A DNA stretch of 64,000 bases from Paenibacillus sp. AN1007 (GTDB taxonomy: Bacteria; Bacillota; Bacilli; Paenibacillales; Paenibacillaceae), in assembly GCF_040702995.1 (NCBI RefSeq), contig NZ_CP159992.1, positions 2,009,501 through 2,073,500 on the forward strand, written 5' to 3'. Below the pieces are notes generated by a model, which worked only from the letters and a program-made list of their open reading frames with translations, made no database searches and was not told the origin of the DNA. Position numbers and translations under genes: made by a program. Every line of letters begins with the position of its first letter. Within the stretch, counting starts at the first letter, position 1. Below are positions 9,803 to 18,867 of the stretch, piece after piece.

Positions 9803-9830
9803 AGCCGGCCGGGTTAACCGGTTCGGCTTT
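9803..9830 (+). terminator. Terminator after spoVK
   Basis: AGCCGGCCGG and CCGGTTCGGCT pair around a GTTAA loop, followed by TT. Confidence 0.7.
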
Positions 9831-9894
9831 AGCCATGCCGCGGGATCATGGTGGCTTTAGGCAGCAGAGATCGAACAGAGGAGTGAATCTATAG

Positions 9895-11181
9895 ATGACA
9901 AATGGCACACATAATACGGATACAACCAAGAAAGACCGTGCGGTACTGGTCAGTTTGGTAACCGATGAAGTGAAGCGTTCAGGTATTAATCATGAATATT
10001 CATTGCAGGAGCTCGTGAAACTTGCTGAAACCGCAGGTGTCGAAGTTCTCAGTGTATTAACCCAAAACCGGGAAACGCGGGATACCAAATGGTTTATCGG
10101 TAAAGGAAAGGTGGAAGAGCTGCGCTTGGTTGCAGATGAACTGGGCGCAACGACGGCTATTTTTGATCAGGAATTGTCCGGAGCTCAGGTGCGAAATCTC
10201 GAAGAGACGTTGGACCTGAAAATTATTGACCGTACTCAGCTGATTCTTGATATTTTTGCGCAGCGTGCGAGTACGCGGGAAGGGATTATTCAAGTTGAAC
10301 TGGCGCAGCACAGCTACCTGCTTCCTCGTTTGTCCGGACACGGCAAAAATTTGTCGCGGCTTGGCGGGGGGATCGGTACAAGAGGTCCGGGTGAGAGCAA
10401 ACTGGAGACGGACCGCCGTCATATCCGGGGCCGCATCGATGACTTGAAACGTCATCTCGAAGAGGTTACACGCCATCGTAAACTTCACCGGGAGCGCCGT
10501 AAAAAAACAGGTATTGTTCAAGTGGCGCTGGTAGGTTACACGAATGCGGGCAAATCCACATTGTTGAAACAGTTAACCGCTGCTGATGTATACATTCAGG
10601 ATCAACTGTTTGCTACACTGGACCCGACATCCCGTACGATGGAACTTCCGAGCGGTAAAGAAATCGTGCTCACCGATACGGTTGGTTTTATTCAGAATCT
10701 TCCTCATGATCTCGTTGCTGCATTCCGCGCTACATTGGAAGAAGTTAACGAAGCTGATCTGATTCTGCATGTTGTAGACGCTTCCTCGGAGATGCGTGAG
10801 GATCAGATGAATACAGTTAATGCGATTCTGCAGCAGCTGGGTGCAGGGGACAAGCCTCAACTTGTGCTCTATAACAAAAAAGACGCCTGCACGCCGGAGC
10901 AGTTAGAAATGCTTCCACTGGATGAAAAGCATATCAAAATCAGCGCACTTGATGAAGCGGATTTGATCAAAGTTCGTGAATTGATCCAGACGGAGCTGAC
11001 GGGTGATACGAAACGCTTCCGCATTCCAGCGGAGCGCGGTGATCTGACTTCTGTACTATACAAAATTGGTGACGTTGTGGGAACGGAATACGATGAAAAT
11101 GACGTCATTTATGAAGTAGAACTGCAAAAAGGCGAATATGAAAAATTCGGTTATTTACTTGAAGATTTCATCGATCTGTAA
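9895..11181 (+). CDS. hflX: Ribosome-associated GTPase HflX
   Basis: 428 residues. An N-terminal HflX-specific domain and glycine-rich linker (GGGIGTRGPGESKLETDRR) precede the G domain: G1 GYTNAGKST, G2/G3 DPTSRTM and DTVGFIQNLPHDLVAAFRAT, G4 NKKDA. HflX proteins bind the 50S subunit and rescue or split stalled ribosomes. ATG 9895 follows GAGGAG. It is collinear with B. subtilis ynbA. Confidence 0.96.
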   Translation: MTNGTHNTDTTKKDRAVLVSLVTDEVKRSGINHEYSLQELVKLAETAGVEVLSVLTQNRETRDTKWFIGKGKVEELRLVADELGATTAIFDQELSGAQVRNLEETLDLKIIDRTQLILDIFAQRASTREGIIQVELAQHSYLLPRLSGHGKNLSRLGGGIGTRGPGESKLETDRRHIRGRIDDLKRHLEEVTRHRKLHRERRKKTGIVQVALVGYTNAGKSTLLKQLTAADVYIQDQLFATLDPTSRTMELPSGKEIVLTDTVGFIQNLPHDLVAAFRATLEEVNEADLILHVVDASSEMREDQMNTVNAILQQLGAGDKPQLVLYNKKDACTPEQLEMLPLDEKHIKISALDEADLIKVRELIQTELTGDTKRFRIPAERGDLTSVLYKIGDVVGTEYDENDVIYEVELQKGEYEKFGYLLEDFIDL

Positions 11182-11266
11182 TATTCATGACATATTAATG
11201 TGATAAGTTGACACGGGAATTGATAAGCTACGTCAGTTTCGTGCTATAAAAGGGGAATGAAGCAGG

Positions 11267-12520
11267 ATGGCAAGTTTTGATTCAAACATTGTAGAACTTC
11301 AGCAGCGGGTAGAACGTCAGATTGAAGGACAGCTGCAGCAGGTGGATCGCATTGTGGATCACAACCAATGGAAGGTCATTGATGCGTTTCAGCGCAGAAA
11401 AGTGAGTGATTTTCATTTTGCAGGGTCCACAGGGTATGGCTATAATGATCGCGGACGTGAGGTGCTGGATGAGGTGTATGCGGATGTATTCGGTGCAGAG
11501 AGTGCACTGGTGCGTCCTCATTTTGCCTCAGGCACACACACCATCAGCACAGCGCTGTTCGGGGTGCTGCGCCCAGGTGACGAGCTCTTGTACATCACGG
11601 GTAAGCCTTATGACACGCTCCATAAAGTAATAGGCAGACCCGGTGACGGAACCGGGTCCCTGCGTGATTTCGGGATAGGTTATGCTGAAACAGCACTGAC
11701 ACCCGCAGGTGGAATCGATTGGAATGCGGTTGAGAAACACATAACTCCAGCAACGAAAGTTATAGGTATTCAGCGTTCCCGTGGTTACGACTGGCGGTCC
11801 TCTTTTACCATTGCAGAGATTGCTGAGATGGTGTCACGTGTCAAAGCATTGAAACCAGACGTTATTGTATTTGTAGATAATTGTTACGGTGAATTTACGG
11901 AAGAACGTGAGCCTACGGAAGTCGGGGTGGACCTCATGGCAGGTTCGCTGATCAAAAATCCCGGTGGCGGGCTGGCGGAAACCGGAGGATACATATGCGG
12001 TAAAGAGAAATATGTACAGCTGGCGGCGTATCGTCTTACAGCACCCGGCATCGGTGCGGAGGTAGGGGCGATGCTCGGAACAACGCGAGGCATCTATCAG
12101 GGACTTTACATGGCTCCGACAATTGTTGGACAAGCGATTAAAGGAAGTATTTTCGCGGCGGCGATGTTTGCTGCATCCGGATTTGTGACCAAACCCGCAT
12201 GGGACGAGCCTCGAACCGACCTAATTCAGGCTGTGCAGTTTAGTTCGGCTGAGCATTTAATCGCCTTCGTACAAGGCATTCAGCAGGCAGCAGCAGTAGA
12301 CAGCCATGTTGTGCCTGAGCCTTGGGACATGCCCGGCTATGAGCATCCTGTTATTATGGCGGCAGGTACCTTTATTCAGGGAGGAAGTCTGGAGTTGTCG
12401 GCTGATGCACCCATAAGAGAGCCTTTTATCGGGTACATGCAGGGCGGATTGACCTACTCTCATGTTAAATATGGCGTTTTAATGGCATTACAAGCGATGA
12501 AAGATCGTAAATTATTGTGA
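11267..12520 (+). CDS. PLP-dependent aluminium-resistance / methionine gamma-lyase-like protein (YnbB family)
   Basis: 417 residues of the Alum_res family, related to cystathionine/methionine gamma-lyases. The motif SLIKNPGGGLAETGGYI holds the likely PLP-binding lysine, and the PLP-ring segment is VFVDNCYGEF. The reaction has not been settled for the family; the aluminium link is historical. It lies directly before glnR, as ynbB does in B. subtilis, and its stop codon (12518-12520) lies inside the GlnR operator of the next operon. Confidence 0.9.
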   Translation: MASFDSNIVELQQRVERQIEGQLQQVDRIVDHNQWKVIDAFQRRKVSDFHFAGSTGYGYNDRGREVLDEVYADVFGAESALVRPHFASGTHTISTALFGVLRPGDELLYITGKPYDTLHKVIGRPGDGTGSLRDFGIGYAETALTPAGGIDWNAVEKHITPATKVIGIQRSRGYDWRSSFTIAEIAEMVSRVKALKPDVIVFVDNCYGEFTEEREPTEVGVDLMAGSLIKNPGGGLAETGGYICGKEKYVQLAAYRLTAPGIGAEVGAMLGTTRGIYQGLYMAPTIVGQAIKGSIFAAAMFAASGFVTKPAWDEPRTDLIQAVQFSSAEHLIAFVQGIQQAAAVDSHVVPEPWDMPGYEHPVIMAAGTFIQGGSLELSADAPIREPFIGYMQGGLTYSHVKYGVLMALQAMKDRKLL

Positions 12521-12532
12521 GTTTATCTAACA
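12516..12532 (+). promoter_or_regulatory. GlnR/TnrA operator 1 of glnRA
   Basis: TGTGAGTTTATCTAACA matches the consensus TGTNA-N7-TNACA at every fixed position. It lies just upstream of the glnR -35 and overlaps the stop codon of the preceding gene. Confidence 0.85.
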
Positions 12533-12536
12533 CGTC

Positions 12537-12553
12537 ATTGACACTTTGTAACA
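12537..12553 (+). promoter_or_regulatory. Degenerate second GlnR site over the -35
   Basis: ATTGA-N7-TAACA keeps the right half of the consensus but has two mismatches in the left half. It overlaps the -35 hexamer, the same two-site geometry as B. subtilis glnRA. Confidence 0.55.
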
Positions 12554-12567
12554 ACTAAATGTACAAT
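12538..12567 (+). promoter_or_regulatory. Promoter of glnRA
   Basis: TTGACA (12538-12543) and TACAAT (12562-12567) are separated by 18 bp. GlnR bound to the flanking sites would block this SigA-type promoter when glutamine is abundant. Confidence 0.85.
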
Positions 12568-12603
12568 AGGGTCAAGAATAGACGAACTGGAAGGTTGATG
12601 AAC

Positions 12604-13017
12604 ATGGGCGACGAAATTCGCAGAAATATGGCCTTATTCCCAATAGGTATCGTAATGAAGCTTACCGACCTGTCCGCAAGACAGATTCGTTATTATGAGC
12701 AGCACAGTCTGATTGTTCCTGCGAGAACTTCAGGTAATCAACGCCTGTTTTCTTTTAACGATGTCGAGCGACTGCTGGAGATTAAAGCCCTGATTGAAAA
12801 GGGAGTTAACATTGCAGGCATCAAACAGGTCATGAATCCTGTATCAAAAGAGTCTGAAGAAGCAACGGTAATTACACCGGATACAGAAGTGAAACGCAGG
12901 GAGCTGTCGGATACGCAGCTGCACCGTTTACTGAAGCAGCAGCTTGTGTCTGGCAAAAGACCTGGGCAAGTATCTCTCATTCAAGGTGAACTATCTCGTT
13001 TTTTCAATAAAAAATAA
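12604..13017 (+). CDS. glnR: MerR-family repressor of glutamine synthetase, GlnR
   Basis: 137 residues from ATG 12604 (GGAAGG at 9-bp spacing); an in-frame ATG at 12598 is too close to the ribosome site. The N-terminal winged helix reads SARQIRYYEQHSLI, typical for GlnR/TnrA, and the C-terminal tail is the region that senses feedback-inhibited glutamine synthetase. It represses the glnRA operon through the sites at 12516-12553. Confidence 0.96.
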   Translation: MGDEIRRNMALFPIGIVMKLTDLSARQIRYYEQHSLIVPARTSGNQRLFSFNDVERLLEIKALIEKGVNIAGIKQVMNPVSKESEEATVITPDTEVKRRELSDTQLHRLLKQQLVSGKRPGQVSLIQGELSRFFNKK

Positions 13018-13073
13018 TGAATTCACCTAACGAGGCGGGTAAGGTAAATTACAGATTTCTCATGTCAGACTCC

Positions 13074-13102
13074 TTGACCCGTGGAACAATCTAATGTACA
13101 AA
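13074..13102 (+). promoter_or_regulatory. Possible internal promoter before glnA
   Basis: TTGACC and TACAAA are spaced 17 bp apart in the glnR-glnA gap. This would allow some glnA expression apart from glnR; no GlnR site is seen here. Confidence 0.4.
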
Positions 13103-13147
13103 TATAACAGGCAAGCCAAATACGCAGATAAGAAAGGGAGAGGAATC

Positions 13148-14476
13148 ATGAGTTATACTAAAGAAGATATTCTCCGCATCGCAAAAGAAGAAAACGTTCG
13201 ATTCGTTCGATTGCAATTTACCGATTTGCTTGGATCGATCAAAAACGTTGAGATTCCAGTAAGTCAGTTGACGAAAGCTCTGGATAACAAAATGATGTTT
13301 GACGGCTCTTCCATTGAAGGTTATGTTCGTATCGAAGAATCCGACATGTACCTCTATCCGGATCTTGACTCTTGGCTTATTTTCCCATGGGTATCCGATA
13401 ATCGCGTTGCCCGTCTGATCTGTGACGTATATCTTCCAGATGGCAACCCATTCCCAGGTGATCCACGCGGCATCTTGAAGCGAAACCTGAGAGAAGCCGA
13501 AGAAATGGGATTCACTTCCTTCAACGTTGGTCCTGAACCAGAATTTTTCTTGTTCAAGACAGATGAAAAAGGAAACCCAACGAATGAATTGAATGACCAA
13601 GGTGGATATTTCGACCTTGCACCAACAGATCTTGGTGAAAACTGTCGTCGCGACATCGTAATTACACTTGAAGAGATGGGTTTTGAGATTGAAGCTTCTC
13701 ACCATGAAGTAGCTCCAGGTCAGCACGAGATCGACTTCAAATATGCAGATGCATTGAAAGCGGCAGACCAGATCCAAACGTTCAAGCTTGTTGTTAAAAC
13801 AATTGCACGTCAGCATGGATTGCATGCTACGTTTATGCCAAAACCTTTGTTCGGTATGAACGGTTCCGGTATGCACTGCAACCAATCCTTGTTCCGAGGC
13901 AGTGAGAACGCATTTGTTGACGAGTCAGACGAGCTGGGCCTGAGCAAAACTGCACGTCACTTCATGGCTGGAACGCTGAAGCATGCACGTGCGTTTGCAG
14001 CAATCACTAACCCGACTGTGAACTCATACAAACGTCTTGTACCAGGTTACGAAGCACCATGTTACGTAGCATGGTCTGCAAGTAACCGCAGCCCAATGAT
14101 CCGTATTCCAGCTTCACGCGGTCTGAGCACACGTGTTGAGGTTCGTAACCCGGATCCGGCGGCTAACCCTTACCTGGCTCTGGCTGTTTTGTTGAAAGCA
14201 GGTCTGGACGGAATCAAACGTGAGCTTTCCTTACCAGCTCCGATTGACCGCAACATTTACATCATGTCAGAAGAAGAGCGTGTGGAAGAAGGCATTCCAA
14301 GCTTGCCAGCTGACCTGAAAGAAGCATTGAACGAACTGATCCGCAGCGAAGTCATCTGTGACGCTCTCGGCGACCATGCCCTGGCTCACTTCTACGAGCT
14401 GAAAGAAATTGAGTGGGATATGTATAGAACACAAGTCCACCAATGGGAACGCGATCAATATATCACGTTGTACTAA
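13148..14476 (+). CDS. glnA: Glutamine synthetase type I
   Basis: 442 residues from ATG 13148 (GGGAGAGG). Class signatures: the latch-like FDGSSIEGY, the catalytic [11 protein letters not shown], the ATP-binding region [16 protein letters not shown], and [21 protein letters not shown] C-terminal elements. No adenylylation-type tyrosine loop is evident, consistent with the feedback-inhibited Firmicute enzyme that also controls GlnR. Its last 53 bp plus two bases beyond the stop form one copy of a 55-bp att-like repeat used by at least one integrative element. Confidence 0.97.
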   Translation: MSYTKEDILRIAKEENVRFVRLQFTDLLGSIKNVEIPVSQLTKALDNKMMFDGSSIEGYVRIEESDMYLYPDLDSWLIFPWVSDNRVARLICDVYLPDGNPFPGDPRGILKRNLREAEEMGFTSFNVGPEPEFFLFKTDEKGNPTNELNDQGGYFDLAPTDLGENCRRDIVITLEEMGFEIEASHHEVAPGQHEIDFKYADALKAADQIQTFKLVVKTIARQHGLHATFMPKPLFGMNGSGMHCNQSLFRGSENAFVDESDELGLSKTARHFMAGTLKHARAFAAITNPTVNSYKRLVPGYEAPCYVAWSASNRSPMIRIPASRGLSTRVEVRNPDPAANPYLALAVLLKAGLDGIKRELSLPAPIDRNIYIMSEEERVEEGIPSLPADLKEALNELIRSEVICDALGDHALAHFYELKEIEWDMYRTQVHQWERDQYITLY

Positions 14477-14478
14477 TC
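14424..14478 (+). repeat. att-like direct repeat, copy 1 (3' end of glnA)
   Basis: This 55-bp segment is identical to 29183-29237. It spans the last 17 codons and the stop of glnA plus two bases. Outside these bounds the two copies diverge at once, as expected for an attachment core that preserves the host gene after integration. Confidence 0.92.
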
Positions 14479-14484
14479 TCCGAA

Positions 14485-14520
14485 TCCCTTGCGCCACCTG
14501 GCGTGAGGGGTTTTTCTTTT
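14485..14520 (+). terminator. Terminator after glnA
   Basis: CCCTTGCGCC and GGCGTGAGGGG pair around ACCT and are followed by a T-rich run. Confidence 0.88.
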
Positions 14521-14576
14521 TGTGGGCAAAACATTATGAATTCAAATAATACAAGAGTGCCCACAAAATGCCCACA
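14521..14576. repeat. Arm-type repeats beside the left att copy
   Basis: TGCCCACA occurs at 14558-14565 and 14569-14576, with an inverted copy TGTGGGCA at 14521-14528. Matching copies occur near the far end of the element (29058-29076). Position between the core repeat and the integrase suggests integrase arm-binding sites. Confidence 0.6.
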
Positions 14577-14581
14577 AAAAT

Positions 14582-14818
14582 TTAATCTTGAAGAATACCT
14601 TTAGTAAATACTTCGAACTTATCCATATTGTTTTTCTGAATTTTAGAAGAAATGTGGGCATAGACATCCGACGTAATTTGAATGCTGCCGTGGCCTAATT
14701 GCTCTTGTACGAATTTCATATATGCTCCAGCCTCAAGTAACAGCACAGCACAGGTATGTCGGAGTGAATGAATGGGGGGGAGGGGAAGTCGCTTCGGTCC
14801 AGTATCCGAGAAAAGCAT
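14582..14818 (-). pseudogene. Tyrosine recombinase/integrase, C-terminal remnant
   Basis: Only the last part of a phage-type tyrosine integrase remains: HSLRHTCAVLLLEAGAY, followed by QLGHGSIQITSDVYAHIS with the H-x-x-R box, the second His and the nucleophile Tyr. Homology ends near 14765, so the N-terminal and central domains are missing. It reads towards glnA and the att copy, the normal orientation. It is clearly related to the second integrase at 29305-30260 (shared KFVQEQL.HGS.QITSDVYAHIS). Confidence 0.85.
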
Positions 14819-15421
14819 TGAACAAGGATGGTAGGCGAGAGCCGGTTACAAAACCACTCGCTCTCGGTAAAGCAGTGCATAAGGCGATTGAGCTAAAAAA
14901 TCAATGGTATGTCTAACATGAAGCAACCCTGACAGCTATAATCGAAAGCCGATTTTCATCCCGAAGTGACTTACTTAGAAGTTTCAAAGTTAATTCAGCG
15001 AGCACCTGATTTACAGGGTTTTAACCTTCCGTTGGACTCTTCATCAGGAATCCAGCTTCAGGGGTATATTGATTTGCTTCAGGAAGTACATTTCTGGGAT
15101 TGGAAGTCGAATTGGAGACCTTACGGGGTTCATGATACAAGGTAGCTTGCTTTGTACGCTTGGGCCATTATGAAAATGAGAGGTCTTCGTCAAGTCAAAG
15201 GTACATTGTTTTTTCTTCGGTTTCGGAAAGCAGACTCGTTTATTTACAACGAATCTGATGGAAACGAAGCTAGAGAATGGGCCATTCAGCTTGCGGAGCA
15301 GATTGAAATGAAGAAGTCATGTCTGGAATCATTCCCGGATATGGCTTCTTCGCTTTTTCAACCTACACCGGGCAGTCACTGCAAACACTGCCCGTTTGTT
15401 TTGGAATGTATAAAGCTTTAA
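14790..15421 (+). pseudogene. RecB-like PD-(D/E)XK exonuclease of phage type, degraded
   Basis: Fragments in several frames join into one protein: VTKPLALGKAVHKAIE (start of the fold), then GYIDLLQ.....WDWKSNWRP (the D...D-x-K core), then LALYAW (QxxxY motif, with the Gln codon now TAG at about 15142), and HCKHCPFVLEC, the C-terminal cysteine cluster seen in Cas4/AddB-like iron-sulphur nucleases. Frameshifts near 14915 and the nonsense codon make it inactive as read. Families like this act in phage recombination and DNA end processing. Confidence 0.7.
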
Positions 15422-15449
15422 GAAAATGTATTTTGGAGGGATGTAAAAG

Positions 15450-15680
15450 ATGACGAAAGACGAAATCATTAATGCTGCTGAGTCAGGAGAATTCATTGTA
15501 GATCCTGGCTATCAATGTTTTGCTGGCCTCGACGGGACAGAAGCCAGGCGATATTTGGAAAGTAAGGGGTTTAACGTTGTTCGGAACTTCGACACGGGTC
15601 GAAATGAGATTACAATAACAACCTGTGCCTTTACCTTTCTACCAATGGCTACATCTATAAAAAGTTATAGGTTTGTTTAA
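15450..15680 (+). pseudogene. Small phage-type hypothetical protein, 3' end frameshifted
   Basis: 76 codons from ATG 15450 behind GGAGGG. The peptide begins MTKDEIINAAESGEFIVDPG. In the +1 frame near the end a more natural tail (TNGYIYKKL, stop at about 15669) is readable, which suggests a one-base frameshift. Function is not recognised. It sits between the nuclease relic and another decayed phage ORF. Confidence 0.5.
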
Positions 15681-15749
15681 AAACGTATTTGCAGCGGAGA
15701 AATTTCGTATTCCGCATCACGAAAAAAATCAAAATTTGAAGAGTGCTAT

Positions 15750-16108
15750 ATGACAAATGCAATACATGAAAAATCAACAATAGAAGAAGCAATCCAGACC
15801 GCGTTAGAAATCGAATGAACCGAGGCTGCATTGAAACAGATGAAAGAACGTTTGAAGACTTATGTCGATGAACATGGAGCACTTCAAGCTGCGGATAAAA
15901 TTTGGGAGTACAGCCATACCAGAAGCTGGTCTTTTAAACCTGATGGGTTGGGTGAACTTGCGGTTGCGATCACAGCGGAAGGGAAAAATGCTTGGGATTA
16001 CCTGAGTCTTTCTTCAACTCGCTGAAAAAATTTGGTTGGGAGGACGTCTCTTTGTCCGGGTACGGTACGTTGAAAGAGACTAAACGTTTTGCTTCTCGCA
16101 AAGTGTAG
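15750..16108 (+). pseudogene. Phage-type hypothetical protein with nonsense codon and frameshift
   Basis: Starts MTNAIHEKSTIEEAIQTALE at 15750, meets TGA at about 15817, continues in frame through LKQMKERLKTYVDEHG and GKNAWDYLSL, then shifts frame near 16010 to finish as KKFGWEDVSL.....FASRKV at 16108. The pieces read as one helical protein of about 118 residues of the kind found in Paenibacillus phage early regions. Function unknown. Confidence 0.55.
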
Positions 16109-16216
16109 TTGTGACATGACAATCTAATTCAAAAGAGCCTTTCGCCTGGCACTAAATGGCGGTGTTTAATTCCGACACCGCCATTGCGGGGTCGGGATAA
16201 ACGGAAAGGGGAATAT

Positions 16217-16342
16217 ATGAAAAACTTCTCGGTAAACGAAACTCAATTGGCTTCTTTGCCTCGTCGAAGACGTGAACACGCTGAAAAGTTATTACAACTG
16301 ATTGAACGAGTATTGCAAGAAGATGTTCCTAGTGAAGAATGA
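16217..16342 (+). CDS. Small hypothetical protein (41 aa)
   Basis: ATG 16217 follows AAAGGGG and encodes a short basic/acidic helical peptide (LPRRRREHAEKLLQLIERV). Its TGA overlaps the ATG of the next ORF by 4 bp, a coupling that supports a real gene. Function unknown. Confidence 0.5.
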   Translation: MKNFSVNETQLASLPRRRREHAEKLLQLIERVLQEDVPSEE

Positions 16343-17041
16343 AAGTTATTGCTAGTCGCAAACAGCGTTCTAAACACAAGGATACGATTGATCGGAATGG
16401 AATCCGGCAAGGGAGTGACATTGAGCAACTGCTGCCTGTGGAGCTAGGCAGTTACGCCAGCCCCATTAGCAAATTGGATTTCTTACGTCGTATGCGGAAG
16501 GCCGAGCCCTTCAGTATTATACCAAGGGAAAAGAACATCTCGGTAAAGGGCCCATTATCCTGTGTCTCGATCAATCCGGGAGTATGAAGGGCCAGATACG
16601 ATCTCCAAGGGATTTGCAATAGCTCTCATGAGCATTGCTCGGAAACAGAGAAGGGACTTTGCGTGGATTCCATTTTCCTCACATGCTTCTGATGCGATCA
16701 TCTATGAACGAGGAAAAGTTGAAGTGCGGGATATGATTAAACTTGCAACCGTTTTTCTTGACGGAGGCACGAATTTTGTACAACCCTTAAACAAAGCAAG
16801 TGAAGTCATTAAACAAAGTCGATTTAATCAAGCGGACATTATTTTTGTCACTGATGGGGAAGCGCATGTAAATCATGGTTTCTTAGAAGCGTGGAATAGC
16901 TTGAAGGAGCAAAAAGGATTCTCTGTCTTGTCCTTGTTATTGGGGAAAGAATCCATTCATGGTGTTGACGGATTTTCAGATCGAATTGTTCGGGCCTCTT
17001 CGTTTGAGGATCAATCTATACAGCAAGCTTTTGATATATGA
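16339..17041 (+). pseudogene. von Willebrand factor A (VWA) domain protein, frameshifted
   Basis: Three frames are needed. The start reads MKVIASRKQR at 16339; a second frame carries EGRALQYYTKGKEHLGKGP and the MIDAS motif LCLDQSGSMKG around 16555-16590; the rest (16600-17041) holds FAWIPFSSHAS, the Thr/Asp metal-site segments FLDGGTNF and IIFVTDGEAHV. It resembles phage-borne VWA proteins that normally accompany a MoxR-type AAA ATPase; no such ATPase is seen here. At least two frameshifts make it non-functional as read. Confidence 0.75.
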
Positions 17042-17045
17042 CCAA

Positions 17046-17079
17046 AAAACAGGGCGTGTACAATGCGTCCTGTTTTCTT
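17046..17079 (+). terminator. Terminator after the VWA relic
   Basis: AAAACAGGGCG pairs with GCGTCCTGTTTT across a short loop and is T-rich at its end. Confidence 0.7.
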
Positions 17080-17099
17080 AATATGAGGAGGATACAAGT

Positions 17100-17282
17100 A
17101 TGAAAAGATCAAGTATTCAGAGAACAACAAAAAGCCTTTTAAATATACGTGACCGCATTCGATTTGATTTGCTGGGAAGTCAATATGAGATAAATGAACT
17201 TAAATCAACAAGTTGGTATAAATCTAAATTAAATAAATCAGGCAGAGATCAATTGAAGTCCTATATACATGCTAAATTTTAA
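17100..17282 (+). CDS. Small basic hypothetical protein (60 aa)
   Basis: ATG 17100 has a strong AGGAGG site. The product is rich in Lys, Arg and Ser (MKRSSIQRTTKSLLNIRDRI) with no recognised domain. No homologue is recalled. Confidence 0.55.
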   Translation: MKRSSIQRTTKSLLNIRDRIRFDLLGSQYEINELKSTSWYKSKLNKSGRDQLKSYIHAKF

Positions 17283-17638
17283 ACGGATTCAGGGGGGAAT
17301 ACGGCAAGAGCTAGAGAAGGAACGACTTAGAACCCAATAACGTAAGTAAAACCTAGCCCATTCAATTTTAGAAAGCAAATTATTTTCTAGACTTATTATG
17401 AAGCACAACCGGGTATGATATATTATGGTGAGAAATAAGACTATAGCCCTAAGATTATAAAAATACCTGAATTTGAATTTGTTCCCGTAGATCTATTGGA
17501 GATAATTGGAATTTTTTCTATAGAGCATTCTCTTAATACCTCATTGAATCAAGAGACGGTAGTTTAAAAAGAAAAAAACGGTTCCCTGCTCTTTGGGATA
17601 TAGCTAAAGTTCCAATATCATAAAAAAGGTGGATTAAT
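17283..17638. other. AT-rich spacer without a supported gene
   Basis: Nothing beyond short open stretches. One frame near 17451-17567 reads PEFEFVPVDLLEIIGIF and looks protein-like, but it has no start or ribosome site and may be a relic. Confidence 0.4.
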
Positions 17639-18340
17639 ATGAAACTTACTAAAAATATACTATCAGAGCTAGAGGATAAATTAAGAGAGCATTCATTTCA
17701 ATTTGAGGATTCTTCGAATCCTTGGATTTTTGTGAGATCTAGAGAAGGTTATATCAAAGAGTACATTGAAATTGATAAAAGTAATTGGGAATCGAATGCT
17801 ATTCGATGTACGTTTCAAACAGGTTCAGAATCCGTAAGCATCACTAAGCTTGCGGAGCGTAAAGTTGATGAATGGTACGTATATCAAAATGAGCAAGAAT
17901 TAAGAGAAGTTCTTCACAAACTTAAGGAAATTATAGAGCAATATGCGTTACCATGGTTTGCTGAAAATACTCAATTGATCCCATCCGCTACTCCAAATTA
18001 TTTAGATGCAAGCTGGAAAGATTCTATTCAAGAATTTATGGAAAAAAACAAAATTGATATTAATAACTCTGAGTCTGTTGAAATACTAGATCAATTAGTT
18101 ATAAGTAATCTTTCCCAAAAAGATATTTACTTTATTAGTTACTGTTATGGCGAGATAATTATCAGTCAATTCGGTGGCGAATGGAAGTATGATGCAAATA
18201 ACGGACCAAGAGTAGATAACATTGGTGGTAATCCTGCGTTTAAACGTGTGCCTCATGATTTTGTTAATAAAGTTATAGAAAATAAAAACTTGTCATTACA
18301 AAGATATTTTGAAGATATTGCATTTGTGTTAGAGGATTAA
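17639..18340 (+). CDS. Hypothetical protein, immunity-protein-like
   Basis: 233 residues from ATG 17639 behind AAAGGTGG. The N-terminal half (about 1-120) has the look of a DUF4304-type fold; the C-terminal half contains FISYCYGEIIISQFGGEW, a pattern found in small cytoplasmic proteins that often act as immunity factors. No toxin partner is visible next to it. It is an intact single gene with its own terminator amid decayed neighbours. Assignment is tentative. Confidence 0.55.
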   Translation: MKLTKNILSELEDKLREHSFQFEDSSNPWIFVRSREGYIKEYIEIDKSNWESNAIRCTFQTGSESVSITKLAERKVDEWYVYQNEQELREVLHKLKEIIEQYALPWFAENTQLIPSATPNYLDASWKDSIQEFMEKNKIDINNSESVEILDQLVISNLSQKDIYFISYCYGEIIISQFGGEWKYDANNGPRVDNIGGNPAFKRVPHDFVNKVIENKNLSLQRYFEDIAFVLED

Positions 18341-18420
18341 GAAGAGTTCAAATGTTTAACTGTGGCGGATCGTTAAGGTTTTAACTTTTTTACTCCAGAA
18401 CTTTCCACAAAAAGGAGTGA

Positions 18421-18460
18421 AAAACTTCTCACTGGCTTAAACTTGTGAGGAGTTTTTTTT
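18421..18460 (+). terminator. Terminator after the 17639 gene
   Basis: AAAACTTCTCAC and GTGAGGAGTTTT pair and run into eight T residues. Confidence 0.88.
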
Positions 18461-18778
18461 GAATTAATAGCAAATATACCTATTTTGTTGAATTATTATT
18501 GAATAAAAATAAGACATAAACTAGAACTGATTTTTTTAAAGGATAGGAACTTCTAGGTAGATTAGTTGAACCCGTAGTCACTTATTTAGAAACTAGACCA
18601 AGGTACGAATCATTAACTGGCTAATACAGTTATAGTAATAAAAAAATTATTCAATTTAAAAAGTATTTTTGATGATGATTGTCAAGAGGCCAGGTTAGCC
18701 TAAGACCCTTTTTTGCTATTAAAGTTAATAAATATTTCTGCGAAATTCAAATGTTTATGTATTTTTGCAGAAAAAACA
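18461..18778. other. AT-rich spacer, nothing recognised
   Basis: No open frame with a ribosome site and no clear RNA fold between the terminator and the promoter of the regulator gene. Confidence 0.4.
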
Positions 18779-18807
18779 TTGATCAATGGTAGAATAATCC
18801 ATATGAT
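18779..18807 (+). promoter_or_regulatory. Promoter of the RRNPP-like regulator-peptide operon
   Basis: TTGATC (18779-18784) and TATGAT (18802-18807) are separated by 17 bp, about 60 bp before the TTG start. Confidence 0.6.
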
Positions 18808-18867
18808 TACCTATATAGATAACAAAGACATAAAAAATGGATTTTATCAGTGGAGGTGAAACCATCC

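Noticed and set aside
11834..12133. Minus-strand ORFs inside the PLP-protein gene
   Set aside because: Shadow frames of an intact conserved gene.
15700..15880. Possible CRISPR-like or short repeat array in the decayed phage region
   Set aside because: No regularly spaced repeats were found on reading. No CRISPR array is seen anywhere in the window.
18850..18867. GTG 18850 as the start of the RRNPP-like regulator
   Set aside because: It overlaps the GGAGGTGA ribosome site that is properly spaced for TTG 18868.
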